Assembly: GCA_963704505.1 (NCBI GenBank)
Contig: OY969912.1
Coordinates: forward strand, 2,728,001 to 2,792,000
DNA from: VRUE01 sp963704505
GTDB taxonomy: Bacteria; Actinomycetota; Thermoleophilia; Solirubrobacterales; 70-9
Length of the DNA: 64,000 nucleotides
Direction of reading: 5' to 3'
Made by a program: the position numbers and the translations under genes. Under the pieces are notes generated by a model, which was not told where the DNA came from, searched no databases, and saw only the letters and a list, made by a program, of their open reading frames with translations. This document shows positions 49,210-57,692 of the stretch, one piece after another (within the stretch, counting starts at the first letter, position 1; each line of letters begins with the position of its first letter).

Positions 49210-49569
49210 TCAGGGCGACGAGAACATTCGGGCCAGCTCCGCGGCGATCGGCTCGCCCTCAGAGCCCGCGTCGATAGTCAGAACCAGCTCGCCGTCACCC
49301 TGATCGAGCGTGAGCCCGAGGAACGGGCAGCACTCACGCTCGGCGGCGATCACGCCCTCGAGCTCGGTGCGCGTCTCCCGGTCGTCGCGGAAGCTGAGCG
49401 AATGACGGCGACCATCGGAATCGGCGCCATGCCAGCTGCGCGACCCGATCCGGGCAATGCGATCCAGGCGTCGACTTAGCTCGCCGACGTTGAGCGAGCA
49501 GGCGATCGGCAGCGGGGTGACCTCCGGCGAAGGGCCGCATCCGCAGCTGCTCTCAGCTAGCTCAGCCAC
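49210..49569 (-). CDS. Small cysteine-rich protein downstream of arsR
   Basis: A 119-residue protein with SCGCG (8-12), IACSL and ERECCPFLGLTLD, then DGELVLTIDAGSEG. The RECCPFL string recurs in my memory in small proteins of ars/mer clusters, but I cannot name a family. The cysteines suggest thiol-metal or metalloid binding. GTG 49569 overlaps the end of arsR by 13 nt, so the two are co-transcribed and co-regulated. Confidence 0.6.
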   Translation of the reverse strand: MAELAESSCGCGPSPEVTPLPIACSLNVGELSRRLDRIARIGSRSWHGADSDGRRHSLSFRDDRETRTELEGVIAAERECCPFLGLTLDQGDGELVLTIDAGSEGEPIAAELARMFSSP

Positions 49570-49910
49570 TTGGTCAGACCCGCCAGCGAGTCCGGCTCCA
49601 CGTAGTAATAGGCCCAGAGCCCCTCGCGTTCGGATCCGACGATGCCGGCTTCGCGCAGGATCTTGAGGTGATGGGAGACGGTCGGCTGGGAGAGGTCGAA
49701 CAACGGGACCAGCTCACATACGCAGACCTTTCCCGCATGCTTTCGGAGGACGTCCACGAGCTGCAGCCGCACCGGGTCGCCGAGCGCCTTCGCGACTTCC
49801 GCCATGCGCTTGGCCTGATTGCGCTCGATATCGGGATAGACGACGGGCTCGCAGCAGGGCTCGCCCGGTGCGCGCTTGCGCTTGGGAGCCAGCGTCAATG
49901 TCTCCGCCAT
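49557..49910 (-). CDS. arsR: ArsR family metalloregulator
   Basis: A 117-residue winged-helix repressor: VAKALGDPVRLQLVDVLRKHAGKVCVCELVPLFDLSQPTVSHHLKILREAGIV. The VCVCEL pair on helix 3 is the classic As(III)/Sb(III) site; GEPCCEPV near the N-terminus adds two more cysteines. ATG 49910 is chosen over an upstream start at 49946, which would overlap the promoter. It represses itself and probably the divergent aquaporin-arsC genes. Confidence 0.9.
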   Translation of the reverse strand: MAETLTLAPKRKRAPGEPCCEPVVYPDIERNQAKRMAEVAKALGDPVRLQLVDVLRKHAGKVCVCELVPLFDLSQPTVSHHLKILREAGIVGSEREGLWAYYYVEPDSLAGLTKWLS

Positions 49911-49963
49911 GGATAGATGAATATCGATTGAATTGTGGTTTGTCAATGCTTAGGCTCGCTGCG
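49911..49963. promoter_or_regulatory. Divergent arsR / aquaporin promoter region
   Basis: On minus, TTGACA (49945-49940) and TATTCA are 17 nt apart, giving a strong arsR promoter. On plus, TAGGCT (49951-49956) lies 7 nt before ATG 49964. The AT-rich centre holds ATCGAT flanked by ATTCA-like arms, a likely ArsR operator. Confidence 0.6.
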
Positions 49964-50650
49964 ATGAGGGATCGACCAGACCTCTTCCGGCGAGCGGGAG
50001 CCGAGGCGATCGGCGCCTTCGCGATCGTCTTCGCCGGATGCGGCGCGATCGTCACCGAGGCCGAGCACCCAGGCTCGCTCGGCACCGTCGGCATCGCCTT
50101 CGTCTTCGGCCTGATCGTGATGGCGATGGTCTACGCGACCGGGCACCTTTCCGGTGCCCACCTGAATCCGGCCGTGACGATCGCCTTCACCCTGACCCGC
50201 CATCTCCCCCGCTCCGAGGCGATCGCCTACGTCGCTGCTCAATGTCTGGGCGCTCTGGCGGGCGCCGGTCTGCTGGCGGCGGTTTGGCCGAGCCACCCCG
50301 CCGAGCTCGGCACCACTCTGCCTGGCATCGGTGCCGGTAGCGCCCTCGTCTACGAGGCGGTCCTCACCGCCTTCCTGATGTTCGTGATCATGGCCGTCGC
50401 CACCGACACCCGCGCGGTAGGCGCCGGCGCGGCAATCGCGATCGGCGGCACCGTCGGACTGGGCGCTCTGTTCGGTGGCCCGATCACCGGCGCCTCGATG
50501 AACCCGGCTCGCTCGATCGGCCCGGCGTTCGTCTCGGGCGAACTGGGTGACCTCTGGATCTACCTGGTCGGCCCGATCGTCGGCGCGAGCCTCGGCGCAC
50601 TCGCCTATCAGGCTGTCCGCGGAGCGCACCCGCGTCCAGAGGCCGTCTGA
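49964..50650 (+). CDS. Aquaporin/aquaglyceroporin (MIP family) of the ars cluster
   Basis: A 228-residue MIP channel with six helices and both NPA boxes: SGAHLNPAVTIAF and GASMNPARSIGPAF. In several bacteria an ars-linked aquaglyceroporin (AqpS) lets arsenite leave the cell, replacing an ArsB pump. None of the arsenite efflux pumps (ArsB/Acr3) is in this window, so that role fits. ATG 49964 is selected by TAGGCT at leaderless spacing. Its TGA stop overlaps the arsC start. Confidence 0.9.
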   Translation: MRDRPDLFRRAGAEAIGAFAIVFAGCGAIVTEAEHPGSLGTVGIAFVFGLIVMAMVYATGHLSGAHLNPAVTIAFTLTRHLPRSEAIAYVAAQCLGALAGAGLLAAVWPSHPAELGTTLPGIGAGSALVYEAVLTAFLMFVIMAVATDTRAVGAGAAIAIGGTVGLGALFGGPITGASMNPARSIGPAFVSGELGDLWIYLVGPIVGASLGALAYQAVRGAHPRPEAV

Positions 50651-51060
50651 TCGCCAACGTTCTCTTCGTCTGCCTCCACAACGCCGGCCGCTCCCAGATG
50701 AGCGAGGCGCTCTTCTCCCGTGCCGCTGAAGGCCGGCACCGGGCACGCTCGGCGGGGACCGAACCGGCCGAACGCGTCCATTCCGAGGTCATCGAGGTGA
50801 TGGACGAGCTCGGGATCGACCTGCGCGAGAGAGTCCCTCGCGAGCTGCTCGAACCCGATGCCCGGTGGGCGGAGGTTGTCGTGACGATGGGCTGCGGCGA
50901 CGAGTGCCCCTACATTCCCGGACGCCGCTATCTCGACTGGGACCTCCCCGATCCAAAGGGCCAGTCGGCCGAGGTCATCAGAGAAACACGCGACGAGATC
51001 CAGCGGCTGGTCGCCTCGCTGCTCGACGAGCTCGACGCCCATCGGGACAGCCGGAGCTGA
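50647..51060 (+). CDS. arsC: Arsenate reductase, LMW-phosphatase type, probable CUG start
   Basis: A 137-residue LMW-PTPase-fold reductase converting arsenate to arsenite. The catalytic loop is NVLFVCLHNAGRSQMSEALF (C9, R15); the second and third redox cysteines are in VTMGCGDECPYIPG. The first canonical start, ATG 50698, would remove the whole catalytic loop. In frame upstream there is no ATG, GTG or TTG; CTG 50647 overlaps the aquaporin stop (CTGA) with AGAGG 4 nt before it. It supplies arsenite for export by the aquaporin. Confidence 0.85.
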   Translation: MIANVLFVCLHNAGRSQMSEALFSRAAEGRHRARSAGTEPAERVHSEVIEVMDELGIDLRERVPRELLEPDARWAEVVVTMGCGDECPYIPGRRYLDWDLPDPKGQSAEVIRETRDEIQRLVASLLDELDAHRDSRS

Positions 51061-51089
51061 GGAGCGTCGGCACCCGGGTAGCAGCCGAT

Positions 51090-52283
51090 TCAGATCAGCG
51101 TGTGCTGAAGGATCACGCCAACGATTCCCGCCACGGCCATGACGTAGACGACGGTCAGTTTCGAGTGCCATCGCTGCAGGGCGGCGAATGCTCCTAGAGC
51201 GATCAACGCCCCATAGACGTCGGTGATGCTGGTTTCGAGGATCGTCACCGTCACCGCGGCGATCAGCCCGATCACCGCCGCGGCGACTCCGAGCAGGAAC
51301 GGGTGAAGGCGTTCGCTCTCTGAGACTGCCACCAGCTGGCGGTGAAGGAAGATCGGGAAGACGAAGGCGGGAAGGAAAATACCGAGCGTCATCACCAGGG
51401 CACCACCGAGTCCCCCGGCGAGGTAGCCGACGAAGGTCGAGAAGATGATCAGCGGCGCCGGCAGGATTCCGCCGATCGCCAGGCCGTCATTGAACTGCGA
51501 CGCGGTCAGCCAATGGTGGTTTTCGACGGCAGCCTCGCGCAGGAACGGGATCACGGTGAAAGCGCCGCCGAAGGTGAGCAGCCCCGCCTTCAGGCCCTCG
51601 AGGAAGATCGCCGCGGTGAGAGAGACGGTGATCGTTCCGGCGACCACGACGAGCATCGCCATGGGCGTGATCGCGATGCTGTTGGCGCGGCCGGTCCAAC
51701 GCCGGCCGTTGTTCCAGAGCTCATAGGCGAGGCCGCCGCCGAGCAAGACCAAGACGAAGGTGATGTTCAGCCATAACGTCAGGGCGAACCCGGCAGCCGC
51801 GATCACCCCAAGGGGCAGATCTGAAATGAAGGTTTTGCTGAGCCGGACCAGCGCACGGGCGACAAGGGCGCCTACCGCCGCGGTCAGCCCGTAAAAGAGA
51901 TCGTTGAGGTGGCCGGCGAGATTGGCCTCTACGTAGAGGACCGAGAGGACCAGCATGAGGATGAAACCCGGCAGCATGAACCCGAGGCCGGCGAGGAAGC
52001 CGCCCATCTTGCCGCCTCGCAGACGGCCGAAGTAGACGCAGAGCTCGTGCGCCTCCGGGCCGGGAAGGATCTGGTAGACGGCGAGGAGTTTCTTGAATCT
52101 CAGCTCCGAGATCCAACTCTCCTCATCGACGAGCTCCCGCTTGATCATCGCGATCTGCGCCGCCGGCCCGCCCCAGGCCAGGAGGCCGAACTTGAGGAAG
52201 CGGATAAAAATCGCGCTGAGCGGTTCGACCGGCTCCGGCGCCAGCGGCGGCTCGATCAGGACGGTGTCGTCTGCGGCCGTCAT
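51090..52283 (-). CDS. chrA: Chromate transporter ChrA
   Basis: A 397-residue two-half CHR protein with about 10-12 helices. Each half has the family pattern: FLKFGLLAWGGPAAQIAMIKRELVDEESWISELRF and GLLTFGGAFTVIPFLREAAVENHHWLTASQFNDGLAIGGILPAP. ChrA exports chromate by proton antiport. ATG 52283 begins the N-terminus; a TAGGCT lies 12 nt upstream. Together with arsR/arsC it forms an oxyanion-resistance segment, and the FMN reductase at 45.2 kb could reduce chromate. Confidence 0.9.
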   Translation of the reverse strand: MTAADDTVLIEPPLAPEPVEPLSAIFIRFLKFGLLAWGGPAAQIAMIKRELVDEESWISELRFKKLLAVYQILPGPEAHELCVYFGRLRGGKMGGFLAGLGFMLPGFILMLVLSVLYVEANLAGHLNDLFYGLTAAVGALVARALVRLSKTFISDLPLGVIAAAGFALTLWLNITFVLVLLGGGLAYELWNNGRRWTGRANSIAITPMAMLVVVAGTITVSLTAAIFLEGLKAGLLTFGGAFTVIPFLREAAVENHHWLTASQFNDGLAIGGILPAPLIIFSTFVGYLAGGLGGALVMTLGIFLPAFVFPIFLHRQLVAVSESERLHPFLLGVAAAVIGLIAAVTVTILETSITDVYGALIALGAFAALQRWHSKLTVVYVMAVAGIVGVILQHTLI

Positions 52284-52403
52284 CGCGGGCAGCGGAGCCT
52301 AGCCCGGGCGCCCGGTGGTCGTGCGGGCGAAGCCGAGTCCGACGGTCGGAGCGGGGTCTGCTTGACTGGCCTTTCGGGAAATCGCTTGAGGGGAGAGTTC
52401 AAA

Positions 52404-53972
52404 GTGCGGATGCGACGCACCTTCTTGGTGGTGGCGCTTTGCGCGGCCGCGATGCCGGCCTCAGCGCTCGCCGACACGACCACCACGCTCCCCGGCGCCC
52501 CACTTTCCGTCTCCGTCGGCCAGCGCGGCCAGCTGCAGGCGTTCCGCGACAGCAGCGACAGCGGAATCTTCTTTGCGCCGTATGCGCAGGCCGGCGACGC
52601 AGGCTTCTTCCTCGCACTCCCCTCGGGCTACACCGGGGACACCACTCCTCGGGTCTTCGGCTTCACCGGGACGACCGGGCCGTTCGGTCTCGACCAATAC
52701 AAGCTCGGCACCCAGCTTCCCCCCACCGGGTCAGGCACGACCGCGGATCCCTTCCAGCAGAAAACCACCTACGCCGTGAGCAACGAATCCGAGACGACCG
52801 AGATCCTCCAGGTGACCCAGTACACGCTCTACGTATCCGGTTCGCAGCAGTTCAAGGTGATCTGGGAAGTCCACAATGCCACCGGCAGCGCGGTCAACTT
52901 CAAGGCGATCGCGGCGGCCGACTTCTACTTCGACGGCAGCGATCGCGGAACCGGCATCTACACCGAGGGCCCACCGCGCTTCATCGGCGGCACCAACGCC
53001 GACACCGGCGCCTCGGGGGGCTTTACCGAGGAGACCGGCAGCGGGCTGCAGCCGTGGTCCGCCTATCAGGCGCTCGAATTCGGGCTCTTCCCTGACCAGG
53101 TCTGGGGCAAGGTCCAGGGCGCAGCATCGACGAGCGGGGCCACCTTCGGTGACACGGTGATCGGTGAATCGGTTGACAACGCGGGCGGCGTCGAGTGGGA
53201 TCAGGATGCCGCGGGTGCGGGTCTCGCTGCGGGCGCCACCCGCAGGTTCGAGCTCAGCATCCGCAGTGCGGTCCCAGCGGGCCTGCGGATAGAACCCAGC
53301 AACGGGGCGGGGCCCAGGGGCCGGTCGATCTACTTTGTCGTGACCGCCGTCAACAGCGATGGGGTGCCCTACACGGGACGGACGCTCGCGTTCAAGACCA
53401 TCGGGGCCAATCCCTTTGCCGGAAGCGTCAAGCTCGGCGGCAGCGGGGCGACTCAGATTCAGGACTCCGGTGCCAACGCCGGCGTCGACACCATGGTCGC
53501 CTTCGTCGACTTCAACAACGACGGGGTGCGGGAGCCCGCCGAGCCCCAGGCATCAGGGCTCATGACCTTCGTCGACAACGTTCCGCCGAACTGCAAGGTG
53601 AAGGTCACCGGCGACCACCCGGGCGCTGGCGGCGCGGGCAAACCACTGGTGATCACCGTGAACTGCGACGAGACGGCGACGGTCACCGCAGCGACCACGC
53701 TGCAGACAATTCCGGCGGCCGGCCGGGCCAACGTCTCCAGGAAGGCGAAGCCGGTCAAGATCCGGCTCAAACCGACCAGGGCCACCGTCGCGCCGGGCAA
53801 GTCCTTCCCGGTCAAGATCCTCGTGCCTCCCAAGATCCTGAGGAAGTACGCGGGCAGGACGCTGCGAGCGAGCATCAAGGTGACCGCCCGCGACAGCTCG
53901 CACAACCTCAAGTCGGTCACTGCCACCTCGAAGGTGCACCTGGCCAAGATGCAGAAGGCGAAGCAGGGCTGA
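52404..53972 (+). CDS. Secreted hypothetical protein with EF-hand-like loop and Ig-like C-terminus
   Basis: A 522-residue protein with signal peptide (MRRTFLVVALCAAAMPASALADT). The mature part is beta-rich; about residue 300-380 has AVNSDGVPYTGRTLAFKTIGANPFAGSVKL and VDFNNDGVREPAEPQASG, a DxNxDGxxE calcium-loop pattern. The last 130 residues are lysine-rich and resemble bacterial Ig-like repeats. No enzyme motif seen. GTG 52404 follows GGGGAGAG; ATG 52410 is an alternative. Confidence 0.7.
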   Translation: MRMRRTFLVVALCAAAMPASALADTTTTLPGAPLSVSVGQRGQLQAFRDSSDSGIFFAPYAQAGDAGFFLALPSGYTGDTTPRVFGFTGTTGPFGLDQYKLGTQLPPTGSGTTADPFQQKTTYAVSNESETTEILQVTQYTLYVSGSQQFKVIWEVHNATGSAVNFKAIAAADFYFDGSDRGTGIYTEGPPRFIGGTNADTGASGGFTEETGSGLQPWSAYQALEFGLFPDQVWGKVQGAASTSGATFGDTVIGESVDNAGGVEWDQDAAGAGLAAGATRRFELSIRSAVPAGLRIEPSNGAGPRGRSIYFVVTAVNSDGVPYTGRTLAFKTIGANPFAGSVKLGGSGATQIQDSGANAGVDTMVAFVDFNNDGVREPAEPQASGLMTFVDNVPPNCKVKVTGDHPGAGGAGKPLVITVNCDETATVTAATTLQTIPAAGRANVSRKAKPVKIRLKPTRATVAPGKSFPVKILVPPKILRKYAGRTLRASIKVTARDSSHNLKSVTATSKVHLAKMQKAKQG

Positions 53973-54069
53973 GAGCGGGAGCGATCTGGCTCGCACCGGG
54001 CCAGACATGGCCTCGGCAAGCCCAGAGTTGGCTTCGCGCGGTGACCACGGGGCTGCGAGCATCAGCGCC

Positions 54070-55623
54070 ATGTCCATGTTCGCCCGCGCCCTTTGCCTCT
54101 CCGCGATAGCGGCACTCTCTCTGTCGCTTTCGAGCGCCGCCGCCGCGCCGGTGTCCCAGCCGCTCTACAAGCCCGACCCGGGCGGGCCGATCGAGCTGGG
54201 GCGAGCGCCGAACTCACTCGTCGCCGGTGTCAGCGAAGGCTTCACCTCGGGCGAAGGCTTCGGCAGCGTTCTGGTCGGCTACGACTCACGCAAAAGCTCC
54301 GAAATCCTCTGGAATACACGGGAAGGCATCTTCTACATCGGCAGCTACCACGCCCCCCGCGGACCCGGTCGCGTCACCGGGATCTACAGCAACTTCGGCG
54401 TGATCGACTCCAAACGCCGACTCGTGCGCATCTACCAGCAGGTGGATCACCGGTATCCGATCAGCCGCTACCTCCGCACCGGGGTCGAGCCGGTGGCCAT
54501 GATCGAGTCCTTTGACACCTTCGCGATATTGAACAGGGGCTCTGCCGACCTCTGGCTCTACCTCCGCGATCACGAAGGCCGTGCGGTCCAGGCAGCGAAG
54601 GTTCCGCTCGGCGGCGATCCGACCGACCTGGTCGGCGAAGACCCTCAGGTCCGTCCCCTCTTCATCTCCGATGCTGCAAGGGACAGCGTGACCGTGCTGA
54701 ACGGATTCATGGATGGCTCGTTCCAGGTCAAGCGGACCCTGCCCGTCGGCAAGGATCCGGTCGACCTCTCTCTCGCCCAGTTCCTCCCCGATTACGAGCC
54801 GGAGATCGCTGTCGTCAATCGAGGCTCGGACTCGGTGACGATCCTCGACAGCCCGCATTCGAAGGACTACGCCTCGGCCGACTACCGGCGGATCGGGACC
54901 TACTCCGCGGGCGAGGAACCGGTGGCCGCTCGCGCGGTCGACATCGACGCCAAAGACGGCCCCGACCTCGCCGTGGTCGACGCCGGCTCCGACCGGATCA
55001 CCGTCCTGCTCAACGACGGGCACGGCCACTTCCACCAGGCCGGGTCATTTGCGGCCGGCCGTGACCCGGTGGCGGTGGCGGCGATCGGCTCGTTCGATCG
55101 CAGCTTCGGCCCGGACCTGATCGTCGCCAACCACGACCCCCACACCCTCACGATTCTCCTTCGTCATGAGCCCGGGGTGTGCCGCGGGCGCGAAGCACAA
55201 CCGATCACCGGCACTGACTCAGCCGAGAAACTCGTGGGCGGCGTCGGGATCGACCTGATCCGCGGGCGCGCCGGCAAGGACAAGATCTTCGGCAACGCGA
55301 GCGGCGACTGCCTCTACGGAGACGGCGGCGACGACTTCATCCTCGGTCGCACCGGAGGGGACCTGATCTACGGGGGTCCGGGAGATGACCGCATCTACGG
55401 CGGCCTCCCCGAATACGTCAAGACACGCGGGCGCGACCGTATCGTCGGAGGACCTGGGCGGGACTCGATCTCCGCGGGCGACGCCAACGACTTGGTCCGC
55501 GCCGTCGACGGAGAGAGGGACCGCATCGATTGCGGCGGAGGCAACGACGTCGCCTACGTCGATCTACGTGACGTCGTCTCCGAATGCGAGCGGGTCCACG
55601 CTGTTGCCCACCGTTCTCGGTGA
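54070..55623 (+). CDS. Secreted propeller-like protein with C-terminal RTX calcium-binding repeats
   Basis: A 517-residue protein: signal peptide (FARALCLSAIAALSLSLSSAAAA), a middle of FG-GAP/NHL-like repeats (LNRGSADLWLYLRDHEGR, AVVNRGSDSVTILD, AVVDAGSDRITVLLNDGHGHF, IVANHDPHTLTILLRH), then haemolysin-type repeats GGVGIDLIRGRAGKDKIFG, YGDGGDDFILGRTGGDLIYGG. The nonapeptide GGxGxDxLx repeats bind calcium in a parallel beta-roll. No type I secretion genes are nearby, and a Sec signal is present. The start could be ATG 54070 or 54076. Confidence 0.78.
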   Translation: MSMFARALCLSAIAALSLSLSSAAAAPVSQPLYKPDPGGPIELGRAPNSLVAGVSEGFTSGEGFGSVLVGYDSRKSSEILWNTREGIFYIGSYHAPRGPGRVTGIYSNFGVIDSKRRLVRIYQQVDHRYPISRYLRTGVEPVAMIESFDTFAILNRGSADLWLYLRDHEGRAVQAAKVPLGGDPTDLVGEDPQVRPLFISDAARDSVTVLNGFMDGSFQVKRTLPVGKDPVDLSLAQFLPDYEPEIAVVNRGSDSVTILDSPHSKDYASADYRRIGTYSAGEEPVAARAVDIDAKDGPDLAVVDAGSDRITVLLNDGHGHFHQAGSFAAGRDPVAVAAIGSFDRSFGPDLIVANHDPHTLTILLRHEPGVCRGREAQPITGTDSAEKLVGGVGIDLIRGRAGKDKIFGNASGDCLYGDGGDDFILGRTGGDLIYGGPGDDRIYGGLPEYVKTRGRDRIVGGPGRDSISAGDANDLVRAVDGERDRIDCGGGNDVAYVDLRDVVSECERVHAVAHRSR

Positions 55624-55657
55624 GCTCGACCACCCTCGAAAGGCGATCCCGCGCCGC

Positions 55658-56077
55658 CTATGCCGAGTCGACCGCGACGACCATATCGGCGACGACCGGC
55701 ACATTTAAGGGAAGCTCTGCGACCCCGGGGGCAGAGCGCGCATGCTGTCCCACCTCCTCGCCGAAGACTTCGACCAACAGCTGCGAGCAGCCGTCGATGA
55801 CCGCCGCCATGTTCACAAATCCCGGCGCGCAGTTGACCATTCCGAAGAGCTTGAGGATCGACGTGACCCGGTCGAGGGAGCCGACCTCGGCTCGCAGCGA
55901 GGACAGCATCATCACCGCGACAGACCGCGCCGCTTTGACTGCTTCCTCTTCGGAGACCTCGGCCCCCACCTTGCCCTGAATCAGGGCTCCTATCGCGATC
56001 TCGGGCGTTACTTCCCCATCCGGTGCTGCCGCGAGGCGATCGAGATCAAAGGGACCGTGGCCCGAGACGAAGACCAA
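55658..56077 (-). CDS. RidA family protein with start region in doubt
   Basis: From TTG 56077 the product has 139 residues: VFVSGHGPFDLD, IQGKVGAEVSEEEAVKAARSVAVMML, ILKLFGMVNCAPGFVNMAAVIDG and SQLLVEVFGEEVGQHARSAPGVAELPLNVPVVADMVVAV, the atypical RidA/endoribonuclease-L-PSP-like subgroup. Members deaminate enamine/imine intermediates. The usual N-terminus (NPEDRLEQLGIFVPGPFPTLGVYIAAKRHGE) is encoded in frame upstream to about 56176, but there is no ATG, GTG or TTG in frame there; a GAGGAGG sits at 56199-56193. The gene may use a rare start or be slightly damaged. Confidence 0.72.
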   Translation of the reverse strand: MVFVSGHGPFDLDRLAAAPDGEVTPEIAIGALIQGKVGAEVSEEEAVKAARSVAVMMLSSLRAEVGSLDRVTSILKLFGMVNCAPGFVNMAAVIDGCSQLLVEVFGEEVGQHARSAPGVAELPLNVPVVADMVVAVDSA

Positions 56078-56252
56078 CTCGCCATGGCGCTTGGCGGCGA
56101 TGTAGACGCCCAGGGTCGGGAACGGACCAGGAACGAATATGCCCAGCTGCTCGAGTCGATCCTCAGGATTCGCGATCTGATGACTAGAACACCTCCTCGG
56201 CGCCAGGTCAAGGCGGTGGCAACGCTCCCTTCCAAAATCCGAGAAGCGAACG

Positions 56253-57632
56253 CTAAGCGACTCCCGCGTAGTCAGGTCGAGGCGTTGAGCGTCGGCGATC
56301 GGCGTCGGACTCCCGAGGATGCAGAGTCACGCGTCCGCCGCGGGCGGGCACGATGAAGACGTTGCGACGCGCGACGCGCTCAGAGCGTCGCGGTGATGGC
56401 TCTATTCGGGCGCGTCGAAGGATCGTCCTGAGCACTATCCGAGCCTCCGCCATCGAGAAGGCCGCACCGATGCATCGTCTCGGTCCGCCGCCAAAAGGGA
56501 TCCAGGTGTAGGTGCCGGCGCGGGTGCCGAGGAAGCGCTCCGGGCGGAAGGTGAGCGGATCGGGATAGAGATCGGGACGGCGATGCACGAGGGTGATGTA
56601 GGGAACGATCATGGTTCCGCTCGGGATTGTGAGCCCGGGTAGCTCGAACTGCTCGGCTGCGAGCCGTGCGGTGAGCGGAAACGCCGGACGCAGGCGCATC
56701 GTCTCCTGGATGACCGCGTCGAGGTACTCGTCGTCCCCGTCCAGAGCGGCGGCTTCGAGGGGCTCAAGGGCCTCGGGGGAGCGACTTACGCGCTCGAGCA
56801 TCCAGGTCAGCGTGGAGGCGGTGGTGTCGTGGCCGCCGAGCAGAAGAGTGCGCATCGAGTCGCAGATCTCCTCGTCACTCATCAGGCGACCCTCCGCATC
56901 GGGCGTGCGCAGGAACATCCCCAGCACGTCCTCTCCATCGAGTTCATCTTCGTCCCGGCGTTGAGCGACCTCCTCCATCACCACCGCGTCGACCGCGGCG
57001 ACCGCGCGGTCGATTCGCGGGAAGGGCTTTTCCCACCCGCGCTCACGGCTCGAAGCGATCATCGTTTCGACGAAGAACCGTTGCGAGTGCCCCTCGCGAA
57101 GCAGCGCGTGGGTCGCCGAGCGCAGCCGCTCGACCCGCGCGGGCTCGGTGACCCCGAACACCGTCGCCATCATCACCTCTAGGGTGATCGCCTCGATATG
57201 TGGCTGAGCGGCGGCGGGGCGACCAAAAGGCCAGCGAGCGAGAGCGTCTTCGGCCTTGCGCTCCATGGTCTCCTGGTATCTGGGGAGTGCGCGTCCATGG
57301 AACGGCGGCAGCTGCATCTTCCGCATGCGCATGTGCTCGGGGCCATCGAGATTCGTCAGTCCGCTCGGGCCGAGAACGAGATGGTGAGCGGAGGCCTTGG
57401 CCAGGGCGGCGCCGAGACGAAGCACCCCGGTGTCGGCGGTGAAGACGACTTTGATGTCCTCGGGGTCGGTGAGGCATAGCCACGGTCCCGTCGCGGCCGG
57501 CATCGGGACCACGAAGCGATCACCGAGGTGCTGGCAGGAGCGCGCAAACCGATCCGGGGCCAGCCAATACTGAGCGGCATTGACGGCAGCGGGGCGTCGC
57601 AGTCGGGGCAGATCGGCGAGCGCAGTGTCCAT
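56253..57632 (-). CDS. Cytochrome P450
   Basis: A 459-residue soluble P450. The haem-binding loop is FGGGPRRCIGAAF with C387; the oxygen-binding I-helix is LLLGGHDTTAST (263-274); ExxR is E310-R313 (ETMRLRP); the PERF-like motif is FRPERFLG. Soluble type without membrane anchor; the redox partner is not adjacent. Substrate unknown. ATG 57632 has AGAAGG 2-3 nt upstream. It is divergent from a TetR gene that may control it. Confidence 0.93.
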   Translation of the reverse strand: MDTALADLPRLRRPAAVNAAQYWLAPDRFARSCQHLGDRFVVPMPAATGPWLCLTDPEDIKVVFTADTGVLRLGAALAKASAHHLVLGPSGLTNLDGPEHMRMRKMQLPPFHGRALPRYQETMERKAEDALARWPFGRPAAAQPHIEAITLEVMMATVFGVTEPARVERLRSATHALLREGHSQRFFVETMIASSRERGWEKPFPRIDRAVAAVDAVVMEEVAQRRDEDELDGEDVLGMFLRTPDAEGRLMSDEEICDSMRTLLLGGHDTTASTLTWMLERVSRSPEALEPLEAAALDGDDEYLDAVIQETMRLRPAFPLTARLAAEQFELPGLTIPSGTMIVPYITLVHRRPDLYPDPLTFRPERFLGTRAGTYTWIPFGGGPRRCIGAAFSMAEARIVLRTILRRARIEPSPRRSERVARRNVFIVPARGGRVTLHPRESDADRRRSTPRPDYAGVA

Positions 57633-57692
57633 GACCTTCTCTTTCGTCTTCAGCGATTGTTACCCTGTGCGAATGGAGTACCAGCGTATCTC

